The notes under the pieces are model-generated. The model did not search any database, was not told where the DNA came from, and saw only the letters and a list, made by a program, of their open reading frames with translations. Position numbers and translations under genes: made by a program. A stretch of DNA of 64,000 bases from Prionace glauca (lineage: Eukaryota > Chordata > Chondrichthyes > Carcharhiniformes > Carcharhinidae): positions 69,059,477-69,123,476 of the forward strand of contig CM075760.1 in the NCBI GenBank assembly GCA_037974335.1, written 5' to 3'. The stretch's first letter is position 1. Every line of letters begins with the position of its first letter. This document shows, one piece after another, positions 10,476 to 20,879 of the stretch.

Positions 10476-10659
10476 ATCTCAGGAAGGGGTAACAAAAAAT
10501 TGTTTTTCTGATGAAATTCTGAATGAGATATTGTCCTAATGCAGCAAACTACATGACAATAAGTTACAAGATGTTCTATGCTTTGTACCAACTTTAATAG
10601 ATCCCTAATTCTGATTAACATCAGAATGATATATGTTGTCCTGTGTTTGAGTATCTTAC

Positions 10660-10974
10660 CCCGAGATACGCTGATGTTCAGACTCTGAGTGTCTCCTCGG
10701 TGAGTGACCTGGCAGGTATAGACCGCTTTGCTGAACCATTCCCCAGCGGAGACTGTCAGCCGACTGCTGGCCGAGAAGTTCCCGTTCAATCGACAGGGGG
10801 GAGAGGTGACAATTCCTGAATGCGTGGGTTCCCCATTCTTCAGCCAACTCACTTCCATTGACCCTGGCTGGAAATCGATGATTGAACAGACGATGATTGC
10901 GAATTTCCTGTGTGAGATTTCTTCACTGGAACTCACGGTGAGGATAAGAGTTGGAGGGATCACAGGCTGAGGGC
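10660..10974 (-). CDS. IGHM: IgM CH2 exon, cluster A
   Basis: Second constant Ig domain, 315 nt, phase 1 at both ends. The acceptor is 'ccctgaag' and the donor CGGG|GTAAGA. The junction codon with CH1 makes Cys followed by [16 protein letters not shown]. The fold core is Cys in [11 protein letters not shown], Trp in VSWLKNGEP and Cys in [10 protein letters not shown] further Cys in PPCRLNG may pair between chains. Sequons NFS and NIS are present. The open frame runs past the donor into the intron, but GTAAGA plus the paralogue place the end here. Confidence 0.95.
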
Positions 10975-11029
10975 CTTCAGGGAAAAAAAAAACAGATCAG
11001 TCATTTCCTGCAGAAGATGTGGATCAATT

Positions 11030-11250
11030 AAACTTTTGTCAACAGAGGGTAGTAAGGGCTTGGAAAGCCCTGTCTGCAGCATTGTGGACTCGCCAACTTT
11101 AAGGGCGTTCAAATGGTCAGTGGATAGTCATATGGATAATATTGGAATAGTTTAGGTTAGTGGGTCATTAGATTGGTTCCACTGGTCGGCGCAACATCGA
11201 GAGCCGAATGGCCTGTACTGCGCTGTAATGTTCTATGTTCTATGTTCTAA
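11030..11250 (+). mobile_element. CR1-like LINE 3' end in CH1-CH2 intron
   Basis: Plus-strand 3' terminus of a LINE. It has 'ggaaagccctgtctg' (the WNALP-type region), then 'gagccgaatggcctgtactg', and ends in short tandem 'atgttct' units, which is the usual CR1-type 3' end. It is heavily 5'-truncated. Confidence 0.75.
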
Positions 11251-11386
11251 CTCATTTGCAGTCAATAGACACTAACTGGACCAATCCAAAGGGCCGGATT
11301 GTGCACATCTATTTAAATGAGTTATAACCAAGGCCCTACATGTTAACCACAGTGTTTCTGTTTCACACAAGCTCCATAACACTTAC

Positions 11387-11686
11387 ATAGTATTTCAATG
11401 TTCTTGACTGAGCTGTTGTGTTGAACCTCACAGTCAATTCTGGGACATTCTCCCGCTGAGTCGCTGATGGTTAACTGGCTGCTCAGGGTGTAGGTTCCCT
11501 TCGTGTTTCTCACTGACGGGTAAGTCTTAAACCCACTGGGGACCGTTTGCCCATTTTTCTTCCAGGTCACTTTGGAGACATCTGGAAGGTAATCCATCGC
11601 CAAACATCCGAAGGTGATGGAGCCGCCGGAGTTCTGTTGCTGACAGGGGGAGACCAGGCCATACAGAGTGGGCGCAGACGGTGTCG
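11387..11686 (-). CDS. IGHM: IgM CH1 exon, cluster A
   Basis: First constant Ig domain, 300 nt, phase 1 at both ends. The acceptor is 'ctttcccag' and the donor CTAT|GTAAGT. Joined to J it reads ATPSAPTLYGLVSPCQQQ. The Cys after VSP is the likely light-chain partner. The fold core is Cys in ITFGCLAMDY, Trp in VTWKKNG and Cys in IDCEVQHN, with a sequon NSS. The strand before it has the SSQLTISDSAGE block of IgM CH1. There is no break. The matching exon of cluster B lies outside the window. Confidence 0.95.
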
Positions 11687-11799
11687 CTGGGAAAGAATAG
11701 CCAATTGAACAAGTTAGACTCTTACTTGCATTTATTAAGTCATCAAACATTGTTACAAATAGGTTTCTATATTAGATATAGCTCTTGGTGTTAAAGGGA

Positions 11800-11925
11800 T
11801 GAAGGGACATGGGTCGTCGGTGTGATCAGGATAGTGATGAGCTCTGACCAAAGTGAAAGGCGGAGTAGGCTCCAAGGGCCGAATGGCCAACTCCAGCTTC
11901 TCTTTTCCATGTTTCTATCTCCAAC
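11800..11925 (+). mobile_element. LINE/SINE 3' tail fragment
   Basis: The words 'ccaagggccgaatggccaac' and 'tccatgtttctat' match the 3' end of a retroposon family seen elsewhere in this window. The element is too short to classify further. Confidence 0.5.
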
Positions 11926-12669
11926 ATTGATTAGAATTATGAACTTATCCCTAATATTTCCCGATTAAATCTTTCATCCGCCTTTGCGATGATGTTACTT
12001 CTATCATTTGGGAATTGTCATCTCTGTAGAAACTCATATCCCTGTCTCCACTTCTATCAAATTAGGAAGAAAAAACACATTCTGTTAGTCTCACAATGAC
12101 ATGTCATTCATTGGATTAACAGAGAACAGCAAAGATTGTCTCCATTATTGCAGCAACTATTTATTTCTCAACAACAGCAGTGTGTGATGAACCGCTGTTT
12201 ATTTCTCAAACAAAAACACTTTGTGATGAAGAAGTTCTCCCTTCATTCAGACTATCCACTCACCTGATGAGGGAGCTCCAACAGTTTGTGATTCCAAATA
12301 AACCTGTTGGACTTTAACCTGGTGCAGTGAGATCCTTACTGTGCCCACACCAACCTCACTCCGGCATCTCCACACTAGTTTTAGAAATTGCCTGTGTTCA
12401 AACTGATTGGTGCCCCTTCCTCTCTCCAACTCACTGCCTCTCACTCCACAAAACGGAGATTAGTGACTTTGCTTCAAAAATACCTCTGGAATGAATACTT
12501 ACTGAATGATCAGGAAACTCTAAATGTGATTATAAATTCAAATAAATCCAACATTTATTGACGGATTGACGGATCATACATTAATACCAAGAGTTTCCCA
12601 TTTGGGCCCTGAAGTCTCCTCCATCATTCACTGAGATTACAGATGAGCTGATTGTGAGCTCTGTTCTGA

Positions 12670-13420
12670 ACCTCCTCACTCCGCCATCCATCACCCCCTC
12701 TGTGCCCATTTCCCCAGCTCTTTGCCCTTTCCCCTGGGTCTCTGACTTTCACGGTGGCTCTTTTCCCCTTTTATCCGGCTCTCTGTATTTCCACCTGGCC
12801 CTCTACACTTCCCTCCAGCTCTGTGTCCTCTCCCCCGGCTCTCTGTTCTTTCCCTCACCCCCCCACACTGTCCCTCAGCTCTCTGCCCTCTGTCCCTGCT
12901 CCCTCCCCTCTTTCTCCTTCCCCCCAGGTCTCTGAGCTTTCCCCCTGACTCTACTGCCCTTTCCCCTGGGCTCTCTGCCCTTTCCCTCGGCTCTCTGCCC
13001 TTTCTCCTGCCTCCCTTCCCTTTTTCGTGCCTCCCCGCCCTTTTTCCTGATTCTCTCCCCTTTCCCTGGTCTTTCTACACTTTTCCCCATCTCTCTGCCC
13101 TTTCTTTCAGCTCTCTCCCCTTTCACTGGTCTCTCTGCCCTTTCCCCTGCTCCCTGTCCTTTCCTCTCTCTCTCCGCACTTCCCCCTGACTTTCCGCCCT
13201 GTTTCCCGGCTGTGGACCCTTTCCCCCGCCTCTCTGCCCTTCCCCCAGATCTCTGCTGTTTCCCCTGGCTCTCTGCCTTCCCCCCACCCCGGCTCTCTGC
13301 CATTTCCCCCGCCTCCTGTTCTCCCCTGACTCTTTGCCATTGTCCCTGTCCCCGAGCCCCCAGCGATTCCCTCCAGCTCTCTGCACTCCCAGGGCAGCTC
13401 CCACCTTTGAACACCAAACT
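12670..13420 (-). repeat. Polypurine tandem tract 5' of CH1 (switch-region-like)
   Basis: About 750 bp of degenerate tandem units of about 20-25 bp. The plus-strand core is 'ctctgccctttcccc', so the coding (minus) strand is rich in G and A. At least seven AGCT tetramers are visible, most inside 'cagctct' words. The tract lies in the J-C intron about 1 kb upstream of CH1, the position a switch region has in tetrapods. The G-rich strand is the non-template strand for heavy-chain transcription. Function as a recombination or R-loop target is inferred. It could simply be a minisatellite. Confidence 0.6.
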
Positions 13421-13479
13421 GCCACTTGAGATCTTTCTTCTCTCTCGTTGCAGACCCTCACCACACAGATTCAGTGAGT

Positions 13480-16160
13480 GTGAGTGAGAGAATGTGAGTG
13501 TGTGAGGGTGAGTGATTAAATGAGTGAGAGTGGATGAGTGATGGTGTATGTGTGACGGAACGTGAGTGGGTGAAGTTCTTTGAGTGATGATGAGTGATTG
13601 ATGGTGAATAAGTGTGGGTGAGGGTGAGAGAGCGTGAGTAAATGAGGGTGTGTGAGAGAGGGTAGGTGAGTGGAGGAGGCTGAATGTGAGTGAAGGTGGT
13701 TGGATGAGTGTAGGTAAGCAAGATTGAAAGTATGAGGGAGAGTGAGTGAAGATGTGTGAAGGTTAGTGGAGGTGGGTGAGTGAAAGTGAGTGAGATTGAG
13801 TGAATGAGGGTGAGGGAGTGAATGTAACTGAGTAAGTGAGGGGTGAGAGTGAGTGAATCAGGGTCTGTTACTGAGGGTGGTGTGTGAGGGAGAATGTGGA
13901 TGGGTGGGAGAGTGAGGGTGAGTGAGTGAAGGTGTTTGATGAGGACGAGTGATTGAGGATTTGTGAGTTAGGGTGCGTGATGTTGAGTGATGATGAGGAT
14001 GTGAGGGTGTGTGAGTGAATGTAAGTGCGTGAGTCTGAGTGAGTTTGAATGGGTGAGATGGCGCAAGTGAGAGAGACAGAGAGAGGGTCATTGAGCTTGA
14101 GTTTGTGGGGGTGAGTCAGGTTGATTGAGAGTGGGTAGGTGACTGAGGGAGTGCGAGTGAGAGGGAGTGAGACTGGATGAGTGAGGGGGGATAAGTGTGA
14201 GAGAATGGGGTGAGTGAGTGAGGGTGAGTGAGACTGAGTGAGACTGGGTGAGTGAGGGTGGATTAGTGGGATGAGTGAGTGAGGCTGGGTGAGTGAAGGT
14301 GGATTAGTAGGATGAGTGAATGACGGTGAGTATGAATGTTGGTGACTGACTGAGGGTCTAACTCAGTGAGTGAGGTTTAGTGAGTGAGGTTGAGTGAGTG
14401 ATGGTGTATGAGTGTGGGTGGCTGAGTGACAGTGAGTTAATGAGGGCGCGTGAGGGTGAGTGCGTGAGGGTGAGTGCGTGTGAGTGAGTGAGTGAATGTG
14501 GGTGCGTGACTGAGGGTGTGAGAGTGAGTGAATCAGTCAGGGTGTGAGAGTGAGTGAGGCAGGGTGTGTGATTGAGGTTGAACGAGTGAGGTTGAATGAG
14601 TGTTTGTGGGTGAGTGAGGATGGATGAGAGTGAGTGAGTGAATATGAGTGAGTGATTGTGAGTGAGTGAGTGTGTGAGGGTGTGAGGATGAGTGAGTCAG
14701 GGCGTGTGTTTGAGTGAACGAGTGAGGTTGAATGAGGGTGGCTTGTGTGAGTGTGAATGGCGATGGATGAGAGTGAGTAAGTGAATATGAGCGAGTGATT
14801 ATGAGTGAGTGAGTGTGTGAGGGTGAGTGACTCAGGGTGAATCAGGATCAGTGAGTTTCTGAGTTTGAGTGCATGAGTTTGAGTGCTTGAGGTTGAGTGC
14901 ATGAGGTTGAGTGCATGAGGTTGAGTGCATGAGGATGAGTGCGTGAGGGCGAGTGCATGAGAGCGAGTGTGTGTGAGGGCGAGTGTGTGAGGGGGAGTGC
15001 TTGAGGGCGAGTGCGTGAGGGTGGATGAGTGAGCAAGGGTGAGTGAATGAGGGCGAGTGAGTAAGCGTAAATGAGAATGAGTGACTGTCGGTGTGTGATT
15101 GTGGTTGAGTGAGTGAGGGTGAGTGAATGAGGGTGAGTGAGTGAGAGTGCGTCAGTGAGGGAAGGTTGGTAACTGAGGGTGAGTGAGTGAAGTTCTTTGA
15201 GTGAAGATGAGAGATTGAGGGTGAGTGAATGAGGTTGAGTGAATCAGAGTGTGTCAGTGAGGGAAGGTGGGTAAGTGAGTGTGAGTGAGTGAAGTTATTT
15301 GAGTGAGGATGAGAGATTGAGGGTGAGTGAGTGAAGTTATTTGAGTGAGGATGAGAGATGGAGGGTGAGTGAGTGAGTGAGGGTGAGGGTGAGAGAGTCA
15401 GTGAGCCACCTCCTCCTCTCCCTCTCCATCGATCTTTTCCCGATTCTCTACATATGAGGGTGAGTGAGTGAGAGAGTGTGTGTCAGTGAGGGAAGGTGAT
15501 TAAATGAGGGTGAGTGAGTGAAGTTCTTTGAGTGAGGATGAGAGATTGAGGGGTGAATGAGGGTGAGTGAGTGAGAGTGTGTCAGTGAGGGAAGGTGGGT
15601 AAGTGACAGTGAGTGAGTGAAGTTATTTAAGTGAGGATGAGAGATTGAGGGTGAGTGAGTGAAGTTGTTTGAGTGAGGATGAGAGATTGAGGGTGAGTGA
15701 GTCAGTGTGGGTGAGGGTGAGAGAGTCAGTGAGCCACCTCCTCCTCTCCCTCTCCATTGATCTTTTCCCGATTCTCTACATATGAGGGTGAGTGAGTGAG
15801 AGAGTGTGTGTCAGTGAGGGAAGGTGATTAAGTGAGGGTGAGTGAGTGAAGTTCTTTGAGTGAGGATGAGAGATTGAGGGTGAGTGAATGAGGGTGAGTG
15901 AGAGAGAGTGTGTCAGTGAGGGAAGGTGGGTAAGTGAGGGTGAGTGAGTGAAGTTATTTGAGTGAGGATGAGTGATTGAGGGTGAGTGAGTGAGAGTGTG
16001 TCAGTGAGGGAAGGTGGGTAAGTGAGGGTGAGTGAGTGAAGTTATTTGAGTGAGGATGAGAGATTGAGGGTGAGTGAGTGAAGTTATTTGAGTGAGGATG
16101 AGAGATTGAGGGTGAGTGAGTGAGTGAGGGTGAGGGTGAGAGAGTCAGTGAGCCACCTCC
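13480..16160. repeat. GAGTGAG minisatellite with higher-order units
   Basis: About 2.7 kb of variants of 'gagtgagtgagggt' on the plus strand, made of G, A and T with little C. The right part (about 15.1-16.2 kb) has longer units that include 'gaagttatttgagtgagga'. A non-repetitive block 'ccacctcctcctctccc' with 'gattctct' recurs near 15406, 15734 and 16154, so the units there are about 330-420 bp. Frames on the minus strand (Ser/His/Thr-rich) are artefacts. Confidence 0.92.
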
Positions 16161-16744
16161 TCCTCTCCCTCTCCATCGATCTTTCCCGATTCTCTCCATT
16201 GATCAGCTTTCAGTAACAGGGCTGTGTAAAGTCAGGAATCAGTGTAGATCACCGGGCAGCTGCTTTAATGTCGGGGCCTTTCTTTCAGAAACACGGATCA
16301 GTGAACAAATAGACAGACTGAGGGAGCTGGAAGGGAAGCTTCCAGCAAAACTAGGGTCACACAGGAATCAAACAGCAAGTTTACACCAGTATTGGGGAGC
16401 CAGGCGGACTTAGTCTCAGCCAGATCCCTTCTTATTGATTGTGTCTTTGTGTCTTTGTGTAACACATGGAAATCCCTACTTCTGACCTCATGTTGGATGG
16501 AATGTGTCATTGATGAAGCAATAGAAGATTGTTGGTCCCAGAACAGCCCCCTGCCGAACTCCTGCAGTGATTTCTCAGCTTAGATGTTTGACCTCCAACA
16601 ACCATCACCATCTTGTTTTGTGCTAAATATGACTCCAAACAGAGAAGAATTTCCAGCTGAAACTTATTCACATGAGTTTTACTCGGGCTTCTCGATCCCA
16701 CCCTCATTCAAATCTTAGTCAGGGAGGGGGAGGGGGAGGGGGCA

Positions 16745-17065
16745 GGGGAGGGGGTGGCCGAGGCGGCACAGTGATTGGCGCTGCTGCCTCACAGTTCAAT
16801 TCCCGATATGAGTCATTGTGTATGGAGTTAGTAAGTTCACCCCGTGTCTGCTTGGGTTTGCTTCGGGTGCTCCTGTTTCCTCCCACAGTCCAAAGACGTT
16901 TGGGTTCAGGGGACTGGCCGTGCGGAATTGCCCCTTAGGTTCAGGAGGTCTAGTTAGAGTAAACACATGTGGTTATGGGGATAGGGCTTTGGTGGAATTC
17001 CTGTTGATGCAGACTTGATGGGCTGAATGGCCTCCTTCTGTACTGTAGGATCTCGTGATTCTATT
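16745..17065 (+). mobile_element. tRNA-derived SINE
   Basis: Near full-length plus-strand copy. It has the head 'ggcggcacagtgattggcgc', 'gttcaattcccgat' (B box), the body 'cgtgtctgcttgggtttgct' and 'tcctcccacagtccaaag', and the tail 'gggctgaatggcctccttct' then 'gattct'. A G-rich run precedes it. It lies in the J-C intron. Confidence 0.85.
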
Positions 17066-17089
17066 CTACGATGTAAATGACAGTCTCTC

Positions 17090-17549
17090 TGACGTATGTG
17101 AGATGGAAAGTGTGTGAGGTGTGTTTGGGTGTGTGTTTGATAGAGAGAGGGGTGAATGTGTGTGTGAAGGTGCCTGTGTGTGACAGACTGTGTTTGCACA
17201 TGTGTGAGACAGTGGGCTGCGTTTGCAAGAGGGGGCAGTGTGCCTACTAGAAAGCAAATATACTGTTCATGAGTGTGTGGAAGTGTGCATGGGATTGTGT
17301 GTGAGTGAGAAAAATGTGTGCAATGTACATGGGTGATAGAGGCAAAGTGTGTGACTGTGTGTGTGTGTGTGTGTGACAGAGAATGTTTGCGTGACACTGT
17401 GCTTGTGAGAGAGACTGTGTTTGTGTGTAAGTTAGAGTGTTTGCATAGGTCTATGTTTGTGAGAGAGTGTGAGCGAGCTAGTGTGTGACAGCAAGAATGT
17501 ACAGGTGTTAGATAGTCTGTGCAACAGAGATAGAAATATGTGTGTGTGT

Positions 17550-17583
<34 letters not shown>

Positions 17584-17965
17584 TGTGCAAGAGGAATTGT
17601 GAGAGAGTGTGTGAATACATGAGAGACAACTTGAGCGTGTGTGACAGAGTGTGGGAGAGTGAGTGCGTGTGTGAGAGCCTGAGACTATGCTTATGTGTGT
17701 GTGTGTGTCTGCGTGTAAGAGAGAATGTGTGTGGAGATGTGTGCGTGTGAGTGTTTTTGTATATGAGAGATGAGAGACTGACTGAGAGAGCGAGAGTGTG
17801 TCTGGATTTGTATTTGAGACAGAGTATGTAGACCGTGAGAGAAAGAGAATGTGTGTGAGATATCGTATGAGAGAGAAAGTAAGTGTGCGTGTGTATGTGT
17901 GAGAGAATATGAGCGTCTCTCTGTGTGTATTTATGTGTGTGAGAGTGTGTGATGTGTGTAAGTCT
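17090..17965. repeat. TG/GA-rich simple repeat in J-C intron
   Basis: Degenerate mixture of (TG)n and (GA)n, with a purer (GA)n core near 17551-17580 and (TG)n cores near 17357 and 17700. No coding capacity is credible. Confidence 0.9.
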
Positions 17966-18169
17966 CTATCTGGCTGATTCAGTCTGGAAAAGCACCCTCA
18001 CTCCACACATACTCACCCACTCGCACAGTAAGTGGGAGTGACAAGCGAGCACAACACGGACTGTGGGGCACGGGTTGGAAAAACATTTAAATATTTCACA
18101 AGTCAGTCACAATTAAATAATTTCCTCTTTCCTCAATGATAGAAACTTGTAAAACCTCACGGAATCTGA

Positions 18170-18535
18170 CACAATCCAGGGCAAAGCCACCCACAAGATT
18201 ACCCGGCCCCTCATTCACCCTATTTACTCTCTCCATCACTAACAAGCAGTGTCAGCACTGTGTGCATTATATACAACATGCACTGCAGCAATTCACCAAG
18301 GCTCCATAGATTACACTGTCCAAACACGCTGCCTTTACATCCTAACAGGACAAGGGCAGCAGCCATATCTGAAACACTCTAACCTGTAAGCTTCCCTGCA
18401 AAACACACACCATCCTGACCTGAAACAATTTCTCAATTCATTCATAATCGCTGGGTCAAAATCCTGGAACTCCCTGCCTAACAGCAGGGCAGATGTCTGC
18501 AGCATATGGACTGCAGTTGTTCAAGGATGCTTCAT
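18170..18535 (+). mobile_element. Degenerate LINE 3' region
   Basis: The plus strand keeps 'gctgggtcaaaatcctggaa' and 'ggactgcagttgttcaagga', which belong to the 3' region of an abundant vertebrate LINE. Relatives lie at 28340-28540 and 36660-37260 and as RT sequence at 46100-47190. It is old and broken. Confidence 0.6.
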
Positions 18536-19039
18536 ATCAATACTTTGTGAAGGAACAATTAGATTAAAAATTCTGGCCGCGCAAATGTCTCTAAAATGCC
18601 TTTAGAAGATTAAAAATAATATGCAAGTGAATTTGACCCTTCAACTGTCAAACTAATCAGTTCAGGGGCTGCTGTATTACGGAGCACAATATAGTAAATC
18701 TCACTTTGTATTTGTTCATCGAACATTCCCAAGGCCGGTACATCACTGCTTAAAAATCACCCAATTCTCCCTCTAAAGTCCGATGTTTCTGCTTCTCTGA
18801 TGGACACAATATGCTTCAGGGACTTAATTTCTGAGACACCGAGTCAAACAGTCACATTTCCCACAGATACAAGTGCATTGAAGAAATAAATAAAATTTCA
18901 CTTCTTGCAGGACAGGAGAAGGAATCAAAAGATTTATAACCAGTCAGGGAGATTCCTGGTCCCAACACAGTGACCACACGCCCAGAAACAGAACAGACAC
19001 AAACAGTTCAACAGTCGAGTTCCCAGCAGAAAGATCTGT

Positions 19040-20745
19040 TCAATCTGTCAATTTCAAACTGTTGGATTCTCTTTGATCAATAGTCAAGTTACAACAGAAA
19101 ATCAATAACCTATTTCAAATTAAACGGGTATTCATTTCAGAACTCCTCTCGACTTTTAATTATTTCTCTCTGCCTGCATCACTTCGCGAAAATTGTGTAA
19201 AAATGTAATTTCGCTGAAAATGAGCAAAAATAACAGATTCAGGACAGTTCAATGTCCCTATCAGAGATACAGTGACACAGTAACAGTTCAATGTCCCTAA
19301 CAGAGATACAGTGACACAGTAACAGTTCAATGTCCCTAACAGAGATACAATGACACAGTAATAGTTCAATATCCCTATCAGAGATACAGTGACACAGTAA
19401 CAGTTCAATGTCCCTAACAGAGATACAGTGACACACTAAGAATTAAACAAACCGGGAAATATTTACATTGAAAATCGTTACCTGATTGGATCTAATTTCT
19501 TAATTAAATGTAATCAACAAAATTATCAAGGCAAAACAATTTATCGAGCCGAGCACAGCTGAGTAAAGAAATGTTTTGTTTTTGAATTCATTTTGATACA
19601 ATTAAATATTCTCTAAGACTGATGATATTTTGCACGCTAGTGCAATATTCAAGGTCTTTTGTTTTGAATTAATCAGCGTTAATATTACATTTTAAGTTAT
19701 TGTTAATTGTCAGTTAGCTCTCCTGTCAGCTGATATGTTCTCTGTAATAAAATGAGTTTTCAATCATTCAAAACGTGCTTCTGCCCCCAACATTGTTAAA
19801 TAATTAGGTTACAATTAAATCTCAATGTTAAACTATAATTTCAAATTACTGAATGGAAACATTCAAACATCTGTCATTCATTTACTTAAATCTAATCACA
19901 TTGTAATATTTTACTTTTTCACTTTTACTACAAATATCTTATTACAACGAACAAACGAGTTAAAAATGCAGATTTCTGAGTTTGCCCAGACTGTAACGGC
20001 CTGGCCGTTTGAAATCAATAATACTGCTTCCTAGATTTAATAATTTAGGCCACCCATATAACAACTTCATTACTGAACACATTGTTTAATTAAAGAAGAT
20101 CTGAATTAAACAGTGCAAACATAAAGACGATAATTGATTCAAATGCTCTGTAACGCTAAAAACACGATGCATAATATAAGTCTCAACCTTTTCTTCATTA
20201 TAATATTTAATAAGAATTAAATATAAGCTTCAGTTAGTATGAATTCTTCCATTCTGTCATTTATTCTGTGTTTAACATTAATGGGAGACATGATGTTATT
20301 AAGTGCTGAGCTAATATTATTTTTATAGTATTTATAATATCATATTATTTTTCTATAAAGTAATCTTTTCGAATTTCAAGCATTTAATTGTCAGTCGGTA
20401 GCCAGTTTCTGTTGACACTTTACTACAATTCAAACACAATCATTTGAACAATTTTACTTGAGTGTCAGCGAATTTCATCTGTCAGAAAACTGAGTTCAGT
20501 CTGTCAAAGTTTTATAAACTGTTTGATTCTAATTGATCAAAGGTCAAATTACAACAGTGAAAAAATCAACAAACATTTTAAATTAACCTGATGTTCATTT
20601 TAAAACTCCCTTTGCCTTTTAACTATTTCTCCCTGACTGTCTCAAATCACAAAAACTGGGCAATTATTTTTCTGAAAATGAGGACTTCGAATATAACAGA
20701 TTCAGGGCAGTGTAATGTCCCTAACAGAGGTACAGTGAATTGTAA
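19040..20745. repeat. Ancient tandem duplication in J-C intron, unit about 1.45 kb
   Basis: The segment at 19050-19290 matches 20495-20745: 'ttgatcaatagtcaa' against 'ttgatcaaaggtcaa', and 'aataacagattcaggacagt' against 'tataacagattcagggcagt'. Similarity is partial, with many small indels, so the duplication is old. No gene lies inside. The interior is AT-rich. Confidence 0.65.
19245..19435. repeat. 39-bp minisatellite, about five units
   Basis: Units of 'acagttcaatgtccctaaca' followed by 'gagatacagtgacacagta' are repeated head to tail about five times with few changes. Because 39 is divisible by three, a 13-residue repeat frame appears on the minus strand, but it is not a gene. The older copy at about 20700 has a single unit, so the array expanded after that duplication. 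Confidence 0.88.
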
Positions 20746-20879
20746 TTCATGTTTTATTTTAATATGTAACCATTAGTTAACATGAATAAAATGCCCTAAC
20801 ATATATTTATTTTATTTTCCGAAACTTTTCTGCTTTATCCCTACAAGAATATTCAAAGGCAATTTTATTTTCATTTAGC

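Larger units (their letters stand above)
757..11000 (-). repeat. Segmental duplication copy A (3' half of IgM cluster A)
   Basis: From about 757 this copy aligns with 54307 onwards through the CpG-rich element, LINE fragments, membrane exons, CH4, CH3 and CH2. The offset between copies changes stepwise: about 53.53 kb at the TM exons, 53.45 kb at CH4 and 53.03 kb at CH3 and CH2. The steps reflect indels in the TG tracts and in the CH3-CH4 intron. Exons are almost identical and introns very similar by eye, so duplication or gene conversion is recent. To the left of 757 the flanks do not match. The true right end of homology lies outside the window for the other copy. Confidence 0.92.

Noticed and set aside
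10376-10963. 195-codon frame as a single long protein
   Set aside because: Only the first part is the CH2 exon. The rest runs through the intron and a SINE after a good splice donor.
12875-13417. 180-codon Gly/Arg/Glu-rich minus-strand frame
   Set aside because: It is the polypurine tandem tract read as codons. All three frames look alike.
13458-16199. Ser/His/Thr-rich minus-strand frames
   Set aside because: Translations of the GAGTGAG minisatellite, with no start context or domain.
19160-19436. 13-residue protein repeat
   Set aside because: A by-product of the 39-bp minisatellite. No flanking gene structure.
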